Positions 53,201 through 64,000 of a stretch of 64,000 bases of DNA are shown here, one piece after another. Position numbers and translations under genes: made by a program. The stretch covers positions 6,510,001 through 6,574,000 of the forward strand of contig JAUCEF010000007.1 of NCBI GenBank assembly GCA_033558025.1. Reading direction: 5' to 3'. The notes below the pieces were generated by a model. That model saw nothing but the letters and a program-made list of their open reading frames with translations, was not told the origin of the DNA and did no database searches. Source of the DNA: Phytophthora sp. 'mugwort' (lineage: Eukaryota > Oomycota > Peronosporomycetes > Peronosporales > Peronosporaceae). How positions within the stretch are numbered: position 1 is the stretch's first letter; each line of letters begins with the position of its first letter.

Positions 53201-55180
53201 ACTCCAACAATCTTCGGGAATATCGGCTCTTGGTACGTTCAGTCTCCCTTTACATCTGCTACGCAGTCCACACCAGTCCAAGGATCGCTATATTTGGGGA
53301 CCAGTAAATTGCTGTTGGCTGGTAGGGTGTTACAGAATGCTACGGCTTTATTCCATATCGTCGAAAAATTTCAATTGTGCTCACTATTAGATAAACACCT
53401 TTATCTGCCATCATTACCTCCCTACTAAGATAGCAGTGAAGACAATATGCTGCATCGTCCTGAGGAGAATATTCAAGCCAGCCGTATTTTCATCGAACCA
53501 TTGTGGACGGAATGAGCGCATCCGGTCACCGAACTCTCTGCAAGGATACTCGGGAAGAACAGGTCTAAACGCTCCCATTTTGCGTAGACAACAAGCACTA
53601 GTCGGTGGAGATTCAGATCAACTGCAAGTTGATTTATGATGAACAAATTCGGCGGTCCACCAGCAGGATCGCCTCTCATAATTCATGGATGCAAGAGTCG
53701 CGAAGTTTGACGGGTATGCTGTTTGCTTCATACAAGTCTGTGTTAATTCGATTCTCGTACCCAAAATGTAATTGGATCGAGTGACATGCGAGCTGGTTCG
53801 TTGGTCTTCGAAGCATTCCTAGCTGTGCGGATTGTAGCCTCGAAGAAGGCCGTGAATGTAGCTCTCTTCAACATCTCTTTCGGCGTGACAGCGCGCGCCC
53901 ATATCGAAGCAGATTTTGAACTGTGTCCAACGAGAAGAGCTGAAGCCATTATGAAACCACTAGAGGGAAATCGCCCAGAGCTGAAGGAAACTCCCCGCGA
54001 CAAAAGATCACCCGTTAACCCTACATCTATGTTGGCCCCCGCAGCAATTTTGTCCTGGCTCCGGCCCTGACTCGGACCATTCGACCCGGTTAGCTAACCT
54101 GAACTAACCAAAGACAAACGCGTCGTCATCTATCTTTAGTACCCCACGACGGACCGTACCTTGTCTTCATAGAGGTTTGCATACTTGTCATTAGTGCGAC
54201 GTCATGCCAACATCCTCGCTTAGATCGGATAAATCGCCAACGACACTGGGTTGTCTGAGGTGATTCGGAAGAAGGGCTAACGCCTTTCCACTTGCCGAGC
54301 CCCCGCACCACGTATTCTACTGACCAAGCAATCTGTACGGCCCAAAGGTGCGAGCTGTGGAAAACATTGTATTCGAAGTTGTACAGTGCTGTCTCTCGAT
54401 GACGATATGAATACAAGAACATACTCGATTCAGTTCCTCGCATTTCATGAAGTCGTCATCAACGGTTTATACTTGGAGCTTTCTTGGTTGGAGGACGGAC
54501 TTCAAAGGCGTCTAAGTCTCGTACTTACGAATACATTGTACTTGATATTGTGCGCCGTAATACTTCCTGTCGATCACGTGGCATTGATGTTGTCGGCTCC
54601 GTGGAGATTCAGATCGTGCATCGTGTCAATTGATCGTCACTTTTGACTCATTGGCTACCTGTGAGCTTCGATTCCTGCATGGAGTTCAAATTCACGTATG
54701 GGACAATATAGTCCTCGACAATCGACCGATCTGGGTCGTAGAACTGAGAGGCCAAAGGGTGTTGGCGCAACGCAAACCGTTATCAGCTCATCGAATAAAT
54801 GTACTGCGTATATCCTTAAGAAGCTTGTGCAAACACGCAAAGCATTGCTTCAATGGTGACTAGCGTAGCAGTATATCCATACGACCGGCATTCGCACAGA
54901 TCGAGGCGTCCTTAATATTTGAAAGCGCGGCGCGTGCGGTTCAGATACTTCGTGGTCACCATTATATTTCGGCGTGCCAATGAGCCCCTGTTCTTCTTAT
55001 TTTGGCGCAAACGTCGCCACTAGAGCCATCATCGATAAGATCGACAAGTTTATCGGTTTTTGCGCTGTCGCTCACATTTGGACTTTCAGCCCCCTCTCAA
55101 CGCAACGTACAGCGGCGGTTCTCTTGCCTTTTTAGGTGGAGCTGCAAAGTATGAAGCACGAAGCGCAAGCACAGCAAGCA
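53201..55180. other. Interval without a recognised gene
   Basis: ORFs at 53786-54070 (plus) and 54126-54443 (minus) are the longest; neither shows a known motif. Parts may be further hAT debris. Confidence 0.4.
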
Positions 55181-55420
55181 TTTGTTCGAGTACATAAGGC
55201 ACGATCTCTTGGGACTTCTGAACTACGCACGCGTGCAATTCACACGCACCACATCCAGTTTTAATGCGGCAGCTCCTCATAGGCATCGCGTTCATGCACC
55301 GCAACAAGATTATTCATGGCGATATTAAGGCTTCCAACTTGCTGCTCACCAATCAAGGTATGTTAAAAGGGGGCGATTTCGGCATCTCGAGGGTTTTGCC
55401 TCCATTGTCTATAGCATCGT
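55181..55420 (+). pseudogene. CDK-like protein kinase fragment
   Basis: Frames read FEYIRHDLLGLLNYARVQFT then, after a one-base frame change near 55255, MRQLLIGIAFMHRNKIIHGD, IKASNLLLTNQG and GDFGISRVL. This covers kinase subdomains V to VII of a CDK9/CDK12-like kinase. The HRD motif is HGD, and the sequence ends soon after DFG. Upstream lobe and the APE region are missing, so this is a retro- or duplication fragment. Confidence 0.65.
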
Positions 55421-56325
55421 GTAGAATAGATGAATGGACGAGTATTCGATGTCTTGCACCAAGCACGCAGCACGACCAGTCCAGTCGGTGTACTCTTGTC
55501 GTCGAGCAATGGTCGAGCCTCGCTGCGACGGCGAGATCGATGTGTGGGATGGGGTTTGCTGCATTCCACAAGTTGCGGTCCAGGTTGTACAATTGAGAAG
55601 CGAATGGATGGGCTGGCGCCACACACACGCGCCAGTCACCACGTCGAGGAATAGATCGTTACCGTTCGGTACACCCACGTCTACCGACTCACCTCAAATG
55701 ATGGCGCCATGGTAGCAGATGCTCGAAACTTCCTTGTCGGACGAAGCAAATTTGATATTCAGAGACGTGCCGCTGTCTCCAACTCCTCGTACACAGACTC
55801 CTGACAGCAGCTTGGACATCAGAGATGTTCATGCTGATGTCATCACACTCGCGCGGCATGCGGGGACTGTCGAACGAGCAGATCGATGCGATCTGCACCA
55901 GCACAGAATGACGGATTATGACTTGCGCTTTTCGGCGTGTTCGGCGGTGCCCAGTTGCTTTGCTGCCCCAAAAGGTGGGTGGGCTCAGCGCCGTTGTGTC
56001 CTTAATGCATGGCGTTGAATCGGTAGTCGCCGACCACCACTGGTCGGAGCGGTAGTTGGCGGTGATGATCAGCGGCTCCGAAAAAAAATAGCATTGTCAA
56101 TAACATTATTCGCAAATATAATAGTAAGATGCATTTCGGCATGACTTCGTCTTGCAGTAATTTATTTTAAGAGCAAAGTGATTCGATCGTTTATGACAGG
56201 AAATTTTAGAACATAATTTTCAGGATAGCCAACTCGAGTCATTCTCCAACTCTAACATCTTTTGCAGTACTCGTGTCTGCTCCCTAAGCAACAACTCCCA
56301 TTTCTCTTTTCTCGACACCGTACGA
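55421..56325. other. Interval without a recognised gene
   Basis: Many overlapping short ORFs exist at 55350-56020 on both strands without any motif; they look like chance frames. Confidence 0.4.
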
Positions 56326-56369
56326 CCCCCCCCCCCCCCCACCACCACCACCACCACCACACACACACA
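56326..56369 (+). repeat. Compound microsatellite C(n)-(ACC)n-(AC)n
   Basis: Fifteen C are followed by ACC triplets and AC dinucleotides up to 56369. It sits 12 bp before the ATG of the BED-finger gene, within its presumed leader. Confidence 0.95.
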
Positions 56370-56381
56370 GTCTTCAGCTCC

Positions 56382-58130
56382 ATGGTTCGCATGCTCTGGT
56401 CCCCTCGCCCAACCTACAGCAACGCGCAAGTTGCCGGCTTCTACTTTCGCCCGTGCCACAACGGGAACGACGAGGGGATCCCTGAGTACTTTCGCTGCAG
56501 TTGTGCACGACGCGAAAGCAAACACTTCGAAATGGCTAATCTGAAGCAACATGTGCACCGACAACATTCTGATGACAAGGCTGTGATGCTGGACGCGTCA
56601 ACAGCAGAGACAGGGTCTCTGATTAACTCCGTGCACCACTCAGCTCTGAATTCGAACGGGTAGATGGTTTGGATTGTCCAATGCAATCTACCGCTTGTAT
56701 TTTGCGAGAGCCGCGAAGCACAACGGTAAGTTAACTTGGTTTTGCTATATGTTATATCTCAGAGTCTAATGTGCATTTTGTTGGTGTATTTCATTCATCT
56801 ACTCTAATCTTGAACCTATCTCGCAGGAGACGTTGGGGGCGGGCATGGACGGGGTGGTGTTCGCCATCGAGCGTTCTATCGCGGCGGAGCTTCCACAGCG
56901 CTTTGGCATCATGCTCGACGGCTGGACCCATGCGTCCGAACACTACCTAGCTGTGTTCGCCTGCTACGAGGTGAACGCTCATAAGAACACGACGCCGCTC
57001 AGCATGGCCCCGCTGCTCGACGGCGTGGACGACAACCTGACAGCACGGGGTCACCGCGTGTTTCTGGCAACTATGTTGCCGCGCGACTACGGGGTGCAGC
57101 TGGAGCAGTGTCGGTTCGTTGTCGGGGACAACTGCTCCGTGAACCGCCGGCTAGCGGCCCTCATGGGGGTGCCATTGATGTGCTGTGTAATCCACCCGTT
57201 CAACCTTGCTGTACAAGCAGGCATGGCATTGCACGAAGATGACTTGGCAGGCGCGCACGCGCTGATGGTGAAACTGTGCCCGCTGACACAATCGGCAAAA
57301 TTACGATAAGCTTATTTTGTGTAGATTTTATGTGGCTGAATTTTGTCTAACAAAAAAATGTGAGAGTATTATGAAATTTAAATAATGCTCGAAGACCAGT
57401 TTGCGGCCTGTCATCCGTCAAGATACACGCTGGAGCTTGACTTTCGGAATAGTCAATCGCTACTCACGTTGTTCGAGTTCCTCGACGTCGAGGATGACGA
57501 TATCATGGATCTGCTGCCCTCCCCAGCTTGCAACAAGCGGCCGCGAACCCTCCTGATCGAATTACGCGACATCCAATTGGTATAGAAGGCCTTGCAAGGC
57601 CACGACGTCGACCTGCTCGACGTGCGCCAATCATTCGATGAGCTCATTGCAGCGAAGCCTTAATCTGCGTGCTATCTTGGCAAGTGCATCATCTCTACTC
57701 GTTAACGTTTCTGCTATTCTGACAACTGATTTTTGTCAGGTTGCACATGTCCCCGAGCCAACACCGTTCGCAACCCCGATTTTGAGTCCGGCTGTGTACG
57801 TGTGCTCCGTGGCAGGACGGACCGCCTCAAGCGAGCCAAAACAACTGCGCTACACTATTTTGCAGCGGCCAGCCCAAGCGCTAGCTCGACAACGCAGCAG
57901 AAGTTACCGCGTCATTCGTCGAGCGCCTTCAGAAACGGCGCCGACTTGCTGAAGCAGAAGTCGAGTACGAGCAGGTACGAAGCGTCCCGCCCACCTCAAA
58001 TGCCATCGAGCGTTACTTCAATGTCGCTCGGGTGACCTTTGGGCAGCAGCGCCACGGCCTGCTGTCACTCGCCCTCGAGACTCCTCTTCCTGAAAGAGAA
58101 TCGCTCAAATTGGGACGCAAGAACAGTTAA
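56382..58130 (+). pseudogene. BED-finger hAT-type transposase, broken
   Basis: The ATG at 56382 opens VAGFYFRPCHNGNDEG, FRCSCARR and NLKQHVHRQH, a BED-type zinc finger (C-x-C ... H...H). A TAG at about 56660 interrupts before WIVQCNLPLVFCESREAQR, which continues the hAT N-terminal domain and meets a GTAAG donor near 56727 with an acceptor at about 56826. The next part, FGIMLDGWTHASEHYLAVFA ... VVGDNCSVNRRLAALMGVPL, contains the catalytic Asp residues, with HPFNLAVQ after it. C-terminal pieces at 57385-58130 change frame several times and end in SNAIERYFNVARVTFGQQRH, the dimerisation region, with TAA at 58128-58130. Length and order are those of a full hAT transposase; several lesions make it dead. 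Confidence 0.75.
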
Positions 58131-59396
58131 TAGTCTTCGCTAGATGGCGGAACTTAGCACAGATGTGCTGTGGACAACATTGCATTCATAATGGAATAAT
58201 TGATTTTGTTGTTCTACTGCAGTCCATTATTATTGTGACGTCAGCGCGAGCTTCATCGCATAACGCATTGATGCTCTGATGGCTACTAAATATAAATACC
58301 ACACAGTCGGAGGCCCTGGTGATGACGTCGATCTTGGTGGGGCTGCATCTCTGGTTGAATCTGACCCAGCGCGGTCGAACGTGCGTCTCTTTATGAGGCT
58401 GAGGTCACCTAGTGCCTCGAACGTAAAGACAGAATGGCTGGTCTTGATCATTGAGATTTAAAGTGTACATGTAGTAGAGTTTTGTCGGTGTTGGATCGTA
58501 GTTGTCCGTATCGACAGTAGCTTGGTCAAGTTTGCCGGCTACAGTATAATACTACGTATGTGGCTGAGGCACAATGAAAGCTCCTCACAAGACGTTAACG
58601 TTGGGTCCCGCGCATGCGAAGACCTAACCAGCTTTGGCATCCTGGGACTAACTTACAACACAATCGGTCAAGTCAAAAAAAGTAGCAGTCTATCGAGGTC
58701 TTAACGTCGTCGTGGCCTACCTTGGCGTCTGTGCTCGTGTGTGATACCAGTAAGTCGGTGACGTCGTCGAGTCCGTTGTATACTCCCTCTTAAATATAAA
58801 ATTCTTCAGGATCTCTCATCATCAGAACTCGTCGTGAGTATCCGAGGCGTTGACGTTCACGTAGTCGCTACGTTTATCCTCGTTTAGATCCACATCACGC
58901 GGACATCCTCGACAAGGTGTGCATCCATCTTGATGCCGCCACTTGATAGCACTGCTACACGCGATAGCCAACGCACGAACCATTGGCGTAACGTTGGCAA
59001 CCGACCAGTCCCTCGTCTTGTCCCCAGTCGAGACACTGGTAGACAAATAATCTATTTGAAATAGTAAAGATCAAATGATTCGACAGCCTCGTCGCGGGGT
59101 TTACTCTAGGATGCCGAAAAAACAATATATATCGATTGCTTCTTACATTGACCAATAAATAACTATTGGCAGCAGGCCCCTGAGCAAAAATAAATACTCC
59201 CTCCATTTCAGATTACTTGACCTATTTTACCATCAGGCCGTGTTGTACATTCTAGCGTTGCAACTAGCAACAAACCGCACATGAAAATAACGAGAACTGT
59301 ATAACGAGTGCGATAGGGGGGGGTCGGTAATACAACTGACAAAAAAAGCGTAGCCGTCGCGCTGAAATGAATGTTAGACAATACAAAGTACAGACT
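58131..59396. other. Interval without a recognised gene
   Basis: A 60-codon plus frame at 58279-58461 and a minus frame at 58955-59206 have no motif. TACTCCCTCCATTTCAGATT near 59196 looks like a Stowaway-type MITE end but has no partner. Confidence 0.4.
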
Positions 59397-59540
59397 GCAG
59401 CTGTGCTGATATCAGCTAACCCATCGGCTATCCCTCCCCCACTAAGCCCAGAACCACGGAGTGGTGGCGTCAGCGCGGCGCGAGGGTGTGAGAGATCAAG
59501 TAGAACGGGGTGAAGCCTGTGGAGGCATGCACCGCATTGT

Positions 59541-60391
59541 TCAATGCAAACTCAACGAGTGGGAGCATGGCGCTCCATTGCTTGGTCTGTCCGCACAGAC
59601 ATTCCGAAGCATGTCTTCAACAACGCGGTTCACGCGTTCCGTGTGACCATCGGTCTGCGGATGGTCCGCTCTGGACATGTCGAGTCGAGTGCCGAGCACC
59701 TTAGAGACCGACGTCCAAAACTTACCCGAGAATCGGGGATCTCTATCCGAGACAATTGCCTCTGGCAGACCATCCCGTCGAAAGGCACGATCCACGAACA
59801 GCGTGGCTGTTTCTTCTCGATCGATGGAGTCCGGCACCGCCGCTAAATGAGCCATCTTGCTCAATCGGTCGACAAAGACCACGATGCCTGTGTTGCCCGC
59901 CGCATCCCGTGGCAGGCCGAACACAAAGTCCACATTCATGGATTGCCAACACCCCGTGGGTATACAGGCAAACTGGCCAACGGCGCAGCCGAGTGTGGAG
60001 ATGGTTTAACCCGTTGACACGTCTCACACGTGCGTACATACGTACTGACCCACTTGTAAAGCTTCGGCCACAAGTAGTGGGAGCTCACCGAGCTGTAGAT
60101 ATTTTCTCGACCGAGATGACCGCCAAGGTGGGGAATCATGTGCCTCATAGAGGATACGATACTTGAGATCCTATTGTGAGGAACCACGACACGTGGGGTG
60201 TCCTCTGGACCAGTACAGTAGTACAATAGGCCATCATCGAGCGTGTATCGATGCAGCCTCGCGCGCAACAGCGCTGACAGCTTAATGACTGAGTTAGCAA
60301 ACTCCGCGCTTCCATGTAGCAGAGCTACGCAGGACTTGTCACGCGCGTACGCAGTGCGGATCACGCCTATCACAGACGAAGTCACCGTCAC
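59541..60391 (-). pseudogene. Integrase of copy C
   Basis: The core has VDFVFGLPRDAAGNTGIVVF (first Asp), IVSDRDPRFSGKFW (second Asp) and ADHPQTDGHTERVNRVVEDM (Glu), all in one frame of 132 codons and better kept than in family B. Upstream parts (SSVSSHYLWPKLYKWVSTYV and CQRVKP of the zinc domain) are in another frame (60391-59936). The GPY/F module and chromodomain are absent because the copy ends at 59397. Confidence 0.82.
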
Positions 60392-61240
60392 GACGTGAGC
60401 GATCTAATCGTCGGGCCTGCGTGATAATGCATCGGCCAAGACGTTCTGCCTGCCAGGCTTGTACTTCACCTCGAAGTTATACTTGCAAAAGCAAATAAAA
60501 AGAAGGAGAGCCAACGGGCCATTCTCTGGGAGAGATGAGGCAACTGCGTCACAATGCGTAGCAACGCATGATCAGTGAAGATCACAAACGGCTTGGAGCC
60601 GAGCAGGTGAACCTGAATTTGACGAGCGCATACTTCAACACAAGTAGCTCTTTGTCATGAACTGGATAGTTTTCAACAATAGATTCAAACGTGATCACGC
60701 GTTCACGCCCTTCAGCGTCTGCTTACAACAAATCACTGCCGATGTCAAAGTCCGACGCGTCAGACGACACTGAAAGGACGAGCGGGGTCTGGCAGGGCCA
60801 GGATCGGCGCCTGAAGGAGACTCTCCTTAATGGCTTCAAAAGCCACTTGATGTCCGGTGTCCCAACACCAGTCCACATCCTTCTTTAGGAGATTAGACAG
60901 TGGCCTTGCCACCTCAGCATAGTTCTTGCTGTACTTGGGCAGGTAATTGGCCAGATGAATCCACTTCCGTAAGTATCTGGTTCTTTAGAACCGGCCAGTC
61001 CACAACAGCCCTGACCTTAGCGGGATCCGCTCGAAGGCCGCGCTTCCAAATGAAGCATCCCAACAAGGGAATCTTTTCAGCGCAGAAGACACACTGTCAA
61101 TGTTGGCATATAACTTGTGTGCGTATGCACTCGAGTACCGCTCTCAGGTTCTCAATGTGGTTCTCCACATCAGTCGTTTCGTGGGCCGCACGACTGTGGA
61201 CGATTATGTCGTCGAAGTATCTCTGATCAACAAAAATGCA

Positions 61241-62160
61241 TTACACTTTAAGGCTAGTATGCAACCTATCGAAGTATCTCTGATCATACGCCATGTGGGG
61301 CCTGAACCGTTGCGTCCCAAGACGATTGAACGTCGCAGGCGCGTTCCCTTGGGACATTACTAGCCACTCCCAGAACATACCGCTCGGAGTGCTGACCGCC
61401 GTAAGCGGAATATCGTTTGCTCGCATGAGCAATTGATAGTATTCATCGACCACGTCGAGGGCACTGTACACCATACACCCTGTCATGCTGTTCTATAAAA
61501 ACATCATTACTAAAATAGGCGCTTGCGCCGGAATGGTGGCCGCGTTGAGCTTATTAAAAGCATGAACGATTCGCCACTTTTGCCATTCGGCTTTCTGACA
61601 CAGAACGTAGGCGTTGAATGAGGAGACTTGCTCTCGCGCACCATACCCGCCTCGTGCTTAGCACGGAAGAACGCTCAATGACGTCACACTGTTCTTGTGG
61701 CAAAGGCCACTGCCTTGTCCTGCAGTATTTGGTTCCAGGAACCAGGTTAATATCATGACGTACATCTCGATTCGGAGGTAGCCTCGTGGGAGGTTCCTTC
61801 GAGACCACATCTTGATATTCCTTCACCAAAGGGTAGTACGGATCTGAGGGGTCCTTGAGGATCGAGGATCCTGTCCGCGCATTTAGCGCCTTCTTGGTGT
61901 CCTCAAGGACTGCTTTATCCAAAAGCGATGACGAGTTTAACTCCTCTTCAGGTCGTAGAATGACCAACTCGGCTAACTCGCCGGTCTTCAAGGCGCCGCC
62001 GAACTCGGTCATGGACATCTCGTCCAGCCCCAATAGAGTGTCCGCAGTGGGCATAGTCTCTAGACTGATGTCGCCATCGACTTCCGCTGTCAATCCGTTA
62101 ACGAGTGTATATAGCTGCTCGCGATCACCAGGAGTCTTTTCACTCGTCATGCTAGACGCA
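61241..62160 (-). pseudogene. Reverse transcriptase of copy C, catalytic box disrupted
   Basis: The linker EELNSSSLLDKAVLEDTKKA and SSILKDPSDPYYPLVKEYQD lead to RT motifs REQCDVIE-like sequence, ALDVVDEYYQLLMRANDIPL and [18 protein letters not shown]. The catalytic YFDD is replaced by YFDR at a local rearrangement (61213-61290). RNase H pieces follow downstream to about 60400 in broken frames. The enzyme is dead. Confidence 0.78.
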
Positions 62161-62499
62161 TCGGACGCTCTAAGTCTCATGGCTAACGCTTGGTGTCTTA
62201 GCCTTCTCCCTGCTGAGACTGTTTGCCTCGGAGAGGTCCTAACAGTCACATCAGCTGCGTCTCCAGGTGCTTGTACCGTGTGCGTTTCACCCGCGCCTGG
62301 TATGTCTTGACCGACATCCGTCGCAGAGCTGCGATGTTGGCAGTCTCCACCCCGTGGATTACGTGCCACGTCACCTCCATCAGTGGGGCCTCGTCCTTGA
62401 TTTCCCGGCCCAAGGCCGGCCACACCACGCATGGCGTGTAGCGACAACTCGTCGCCGTGATGAGCGTCAATGTCGTGACCAATGTCACCATGATGTCGG

Positions 62500-63150
62500 T
62501 CACCCAGCGGGTTGCCTGCTGCTCCACTTGCATCCGGAGGCCCACGGCCATGATGCCCCGGCATACCCCGGCCACGCCACGCATGGCGTGTAACGACACG
62601 CCACCATCGGGACGAGGCGTTGTCGTGATACATTTAACCTGTCATCCAGCGGGATACCTGCCGCTCCAGTCACAGCCCACGAGCACTGCTCGGGACTTTT
62701 GTCCTCGACACCTTCAGTCTCTACAAATTCGAATACTCCGATGTCCACAACGTTGACCGACTCAGTCCAGTGCCCGCGCCAAAAGCGCTTTTGCTTCCTA
62801 GCAGAGGTGGGTTTATGACTCACCAAAGCTCCACCAGGATTAAAGCGCGTTGAGCCCAAGATGTTCGACCTCCAATCAATCCATGGCTCATGGCGTTCCA
62901 GCCATGCCATGCCCAGGATGAGGTCGTACCTCGAATCCAGGTCCAGGACCAGACGGTGTTCCACGCTATCGAAGTCGAGAAACTTCACGCCCAGGTACAC
63001 AGGAACCTTGGGCACCGTGACACGCGTCCCCGTCGCTAGGCGAAGAGTGATGATGTCACTCCTGCGCTCCCTGAGCGCCTCAGCATACTGCTGACTTCCT
63101 TTCATCGTGGAGCGTCGAGCATAGTTGGCCGATGATCCGAAATCAATCAA
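62500..63150 (-). pseudogene. Protease and downstream linker of copy C
   Basis: A 216-codon open frame starts IDFGSSANYARRSTMKGSQQ, where the active site D-S-G of family B is changed to D-F-G. VPVYLGVKFLDFDSVEHRLV and DLILGMAWLERHEPWIDWRS complete the retropepsin fold. The frame is the longest intact stretch of the copy, although the catalytic triad is altered. Confidence 0.8.
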
Positions 63151-63297
63151 GATGATCTATGGCTTCTCAAAGCCCTTCACCGTCGCCTCGACGACGAGCA
63201 AGCCCGGCTTGCATACACGTTCCGTGTTAGAGAGTACGGCTCTCTCCGGGGCTGGGCCCTGTTGCCCTCCACCTCCATGAGGCTCAACAGAACTCAG

Positions 63298-64000
63298 GAA
63301 TGCTTGAGGCCGGACGGGTGGAATTTGAACCGACGTCTGACGTCAATCTTGTCTGAGTGTTAAATATCACAGCTCAATCCTCCACCACCGACGAGAGCGA
63401 CGAGGAAGAACAGTCGGACGAAATTTGATAGGGAGCTGTCACCAATAAATCCTGAATCTACGCTGCAAATATCGAAGTCGACAGCCCAGAATTTGTACTT
63501 GACACTTACATCCTGCGGTGACTCAAAATCCCATTCAGATAGCGCTTGGTCGGACTTCTCGGAGGAAGAAGATACCCTCGAAGATAACCATCACGAGCAC
63601 AATGACGAAGATAAAGAAGAAGCAGTCCGGTGGCAGAAAGATCTCTATGCGATGGCTATTAAAATAGTCTCTTCGTCGTGCCCATTTGCTGGGAATGCCT
63701 CGCCACGGTTGGTGGGTTGATCCCGACAGTAATACATGAGGGTGTGGATACTATGAAAAGTTCCTCGTGTGTGCAGACTTGGTACAGTTGCCACGGAGCG
63801 CAGATACAATCGAATCGAATCGATTTGTGCCCCACTTGAAAAGTTGAGAAGCAAAATCAATGCAACCGCCGCATCAAAGCGCAGTTGCTCACAGCAGTCA
63901 AAACCAAGATCGAAGCAAGCGAAGCAAAAATCTAAAAAAACGAAGCCGAAGAAACCCGGAACACAACGTACCAAGGCGACCTCAATTTCAACTACTCATA
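63298..64000. other. Right edge: tRNA-like segment and acidic ORF, unidentified
   Basis: At 63310-63390 the minus strand has a GGTTCAAATTCC-like B-box (one base longer than the consensus) and TTGAGCTGTGATATTTAAC upstream that could be an A-box; acceptor pairing is not found. A plus frame through 63545-63720 encodes DSAWSDFSEEEDTLEDNHHE, a strongly acidic peptide without a known domain or its own ATG. Confidence 0.3.

Larger units (their letters stand above)
59397..63297 (-). mobile_element. Internal fragment of a family B-like Gypsy element (copy C), no LTRs
   Basis: The segment aligns colinearly with 16161-20020 of family B from CTGCAGCTGTGCTGATATCA at the left to GAGGCTCAACAGAA at the right. 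LTRs, gag N-terminus, chromodomain and antisense ORF are missing at both ends, so it is a truncated copy or the product of illegitimate recombination. Internal indels differ from family B, which shows independent decay. Confidence 0.88.

Noticed and set aside
58784..59220. Stowaway-like ends TACTCCCTC at 58784 and TACTCCCTCCATTTC at 59196
   Set aside because: Both are in the same orientation and their inner sequences differ, so they cannot be the two ends of one MITE.
1..64000. CRISPR arrays, rRNA genes or complete tRNA genes
   Set aside because: No regularly spaced repeats, rRNA-like blocks or full cloverleaf sequences were found on either strand; CRISPR would not be expected in a eukaryote.

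Overview
The window looks like a nuclear contig from a plant-pathogenic oomycete (Phytophthora or a close relative). The evidence is an elicitin-type six-cysteine domain fused to a receptor kinase, 64-90 bp GT-AG introns, a bZIP/START-like protein of the oomycete 'M96' kind, helicase-associated-domain repeats, and very heavy loading with chromodomain Ty3/Gypsy, hAT and PIF/Harbinger remnants. It reads as a gene-sparse, repeat-dense compartment. Most host-like genes are broken. Only three loci look intact: the elicitin-kinase receptor (10249-12039, +), a GT62 mannosyltransferase-like gene (49171-50408, +, one intron) and a bZIP/START-like protein (50488-52116, -).

Layout. 1-1469 is the 3' end of a Gypsy element (family A) inserted into an older integrase relic (1470-2040). 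2253-3614 is a five-exon Mo25/CAB39 gene with two stops and a frameshift. 4005-5345 holds an inverted duplication whose right arm lies just upstream of a long ankyrin-repeat gene (5472-7973) that has frameshifts and a stop. 8265-8595 is a MITE with a second, inverted copy at 42893-43229. 12901-28129 is a complete but decayed family A Gypsy element (LTRs, near-perfect CCAAC/TCAAC target duplication). It is interrupted by a complete family B element (13578-21137, perfect GTGAC duplication). 28565-29127 is a C48/Ulp1-type protease relic. 29128-34720 holds two more Gypsy fragments (D, E). 38126-39345 is a decayed protein of helicase-associated repeats. 40330-41370 has hAT and C48 relics. 44714-47924 is a PIF/Harbinger transposon with convergent transposase and Myb/SANT genes and matching terminal repeats. 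48637-48894 is a second MITE type. 52680-58130 has hAT relics, a CDK-like kinase fragment and a BED-finger hAT gene. 59397-63297 is an internal fragment of a third family A/B-like Gypsy element, without LTRs.

Families A and B share one architecture. They have LTRs starting TGTAAC (element sense), the same unusual primer-binding-site sequence, gag-PR-RT-RH-INT-chromodomain on one strand, and an additional ORF on the opposite strand between the end of pol and the 3' LTR. That antisense ORF and the elicitin-kinase fusion are the two most interesting items. Many frameshifts could be assembly error as well as decay; all calls come from reading alone, without database searches.
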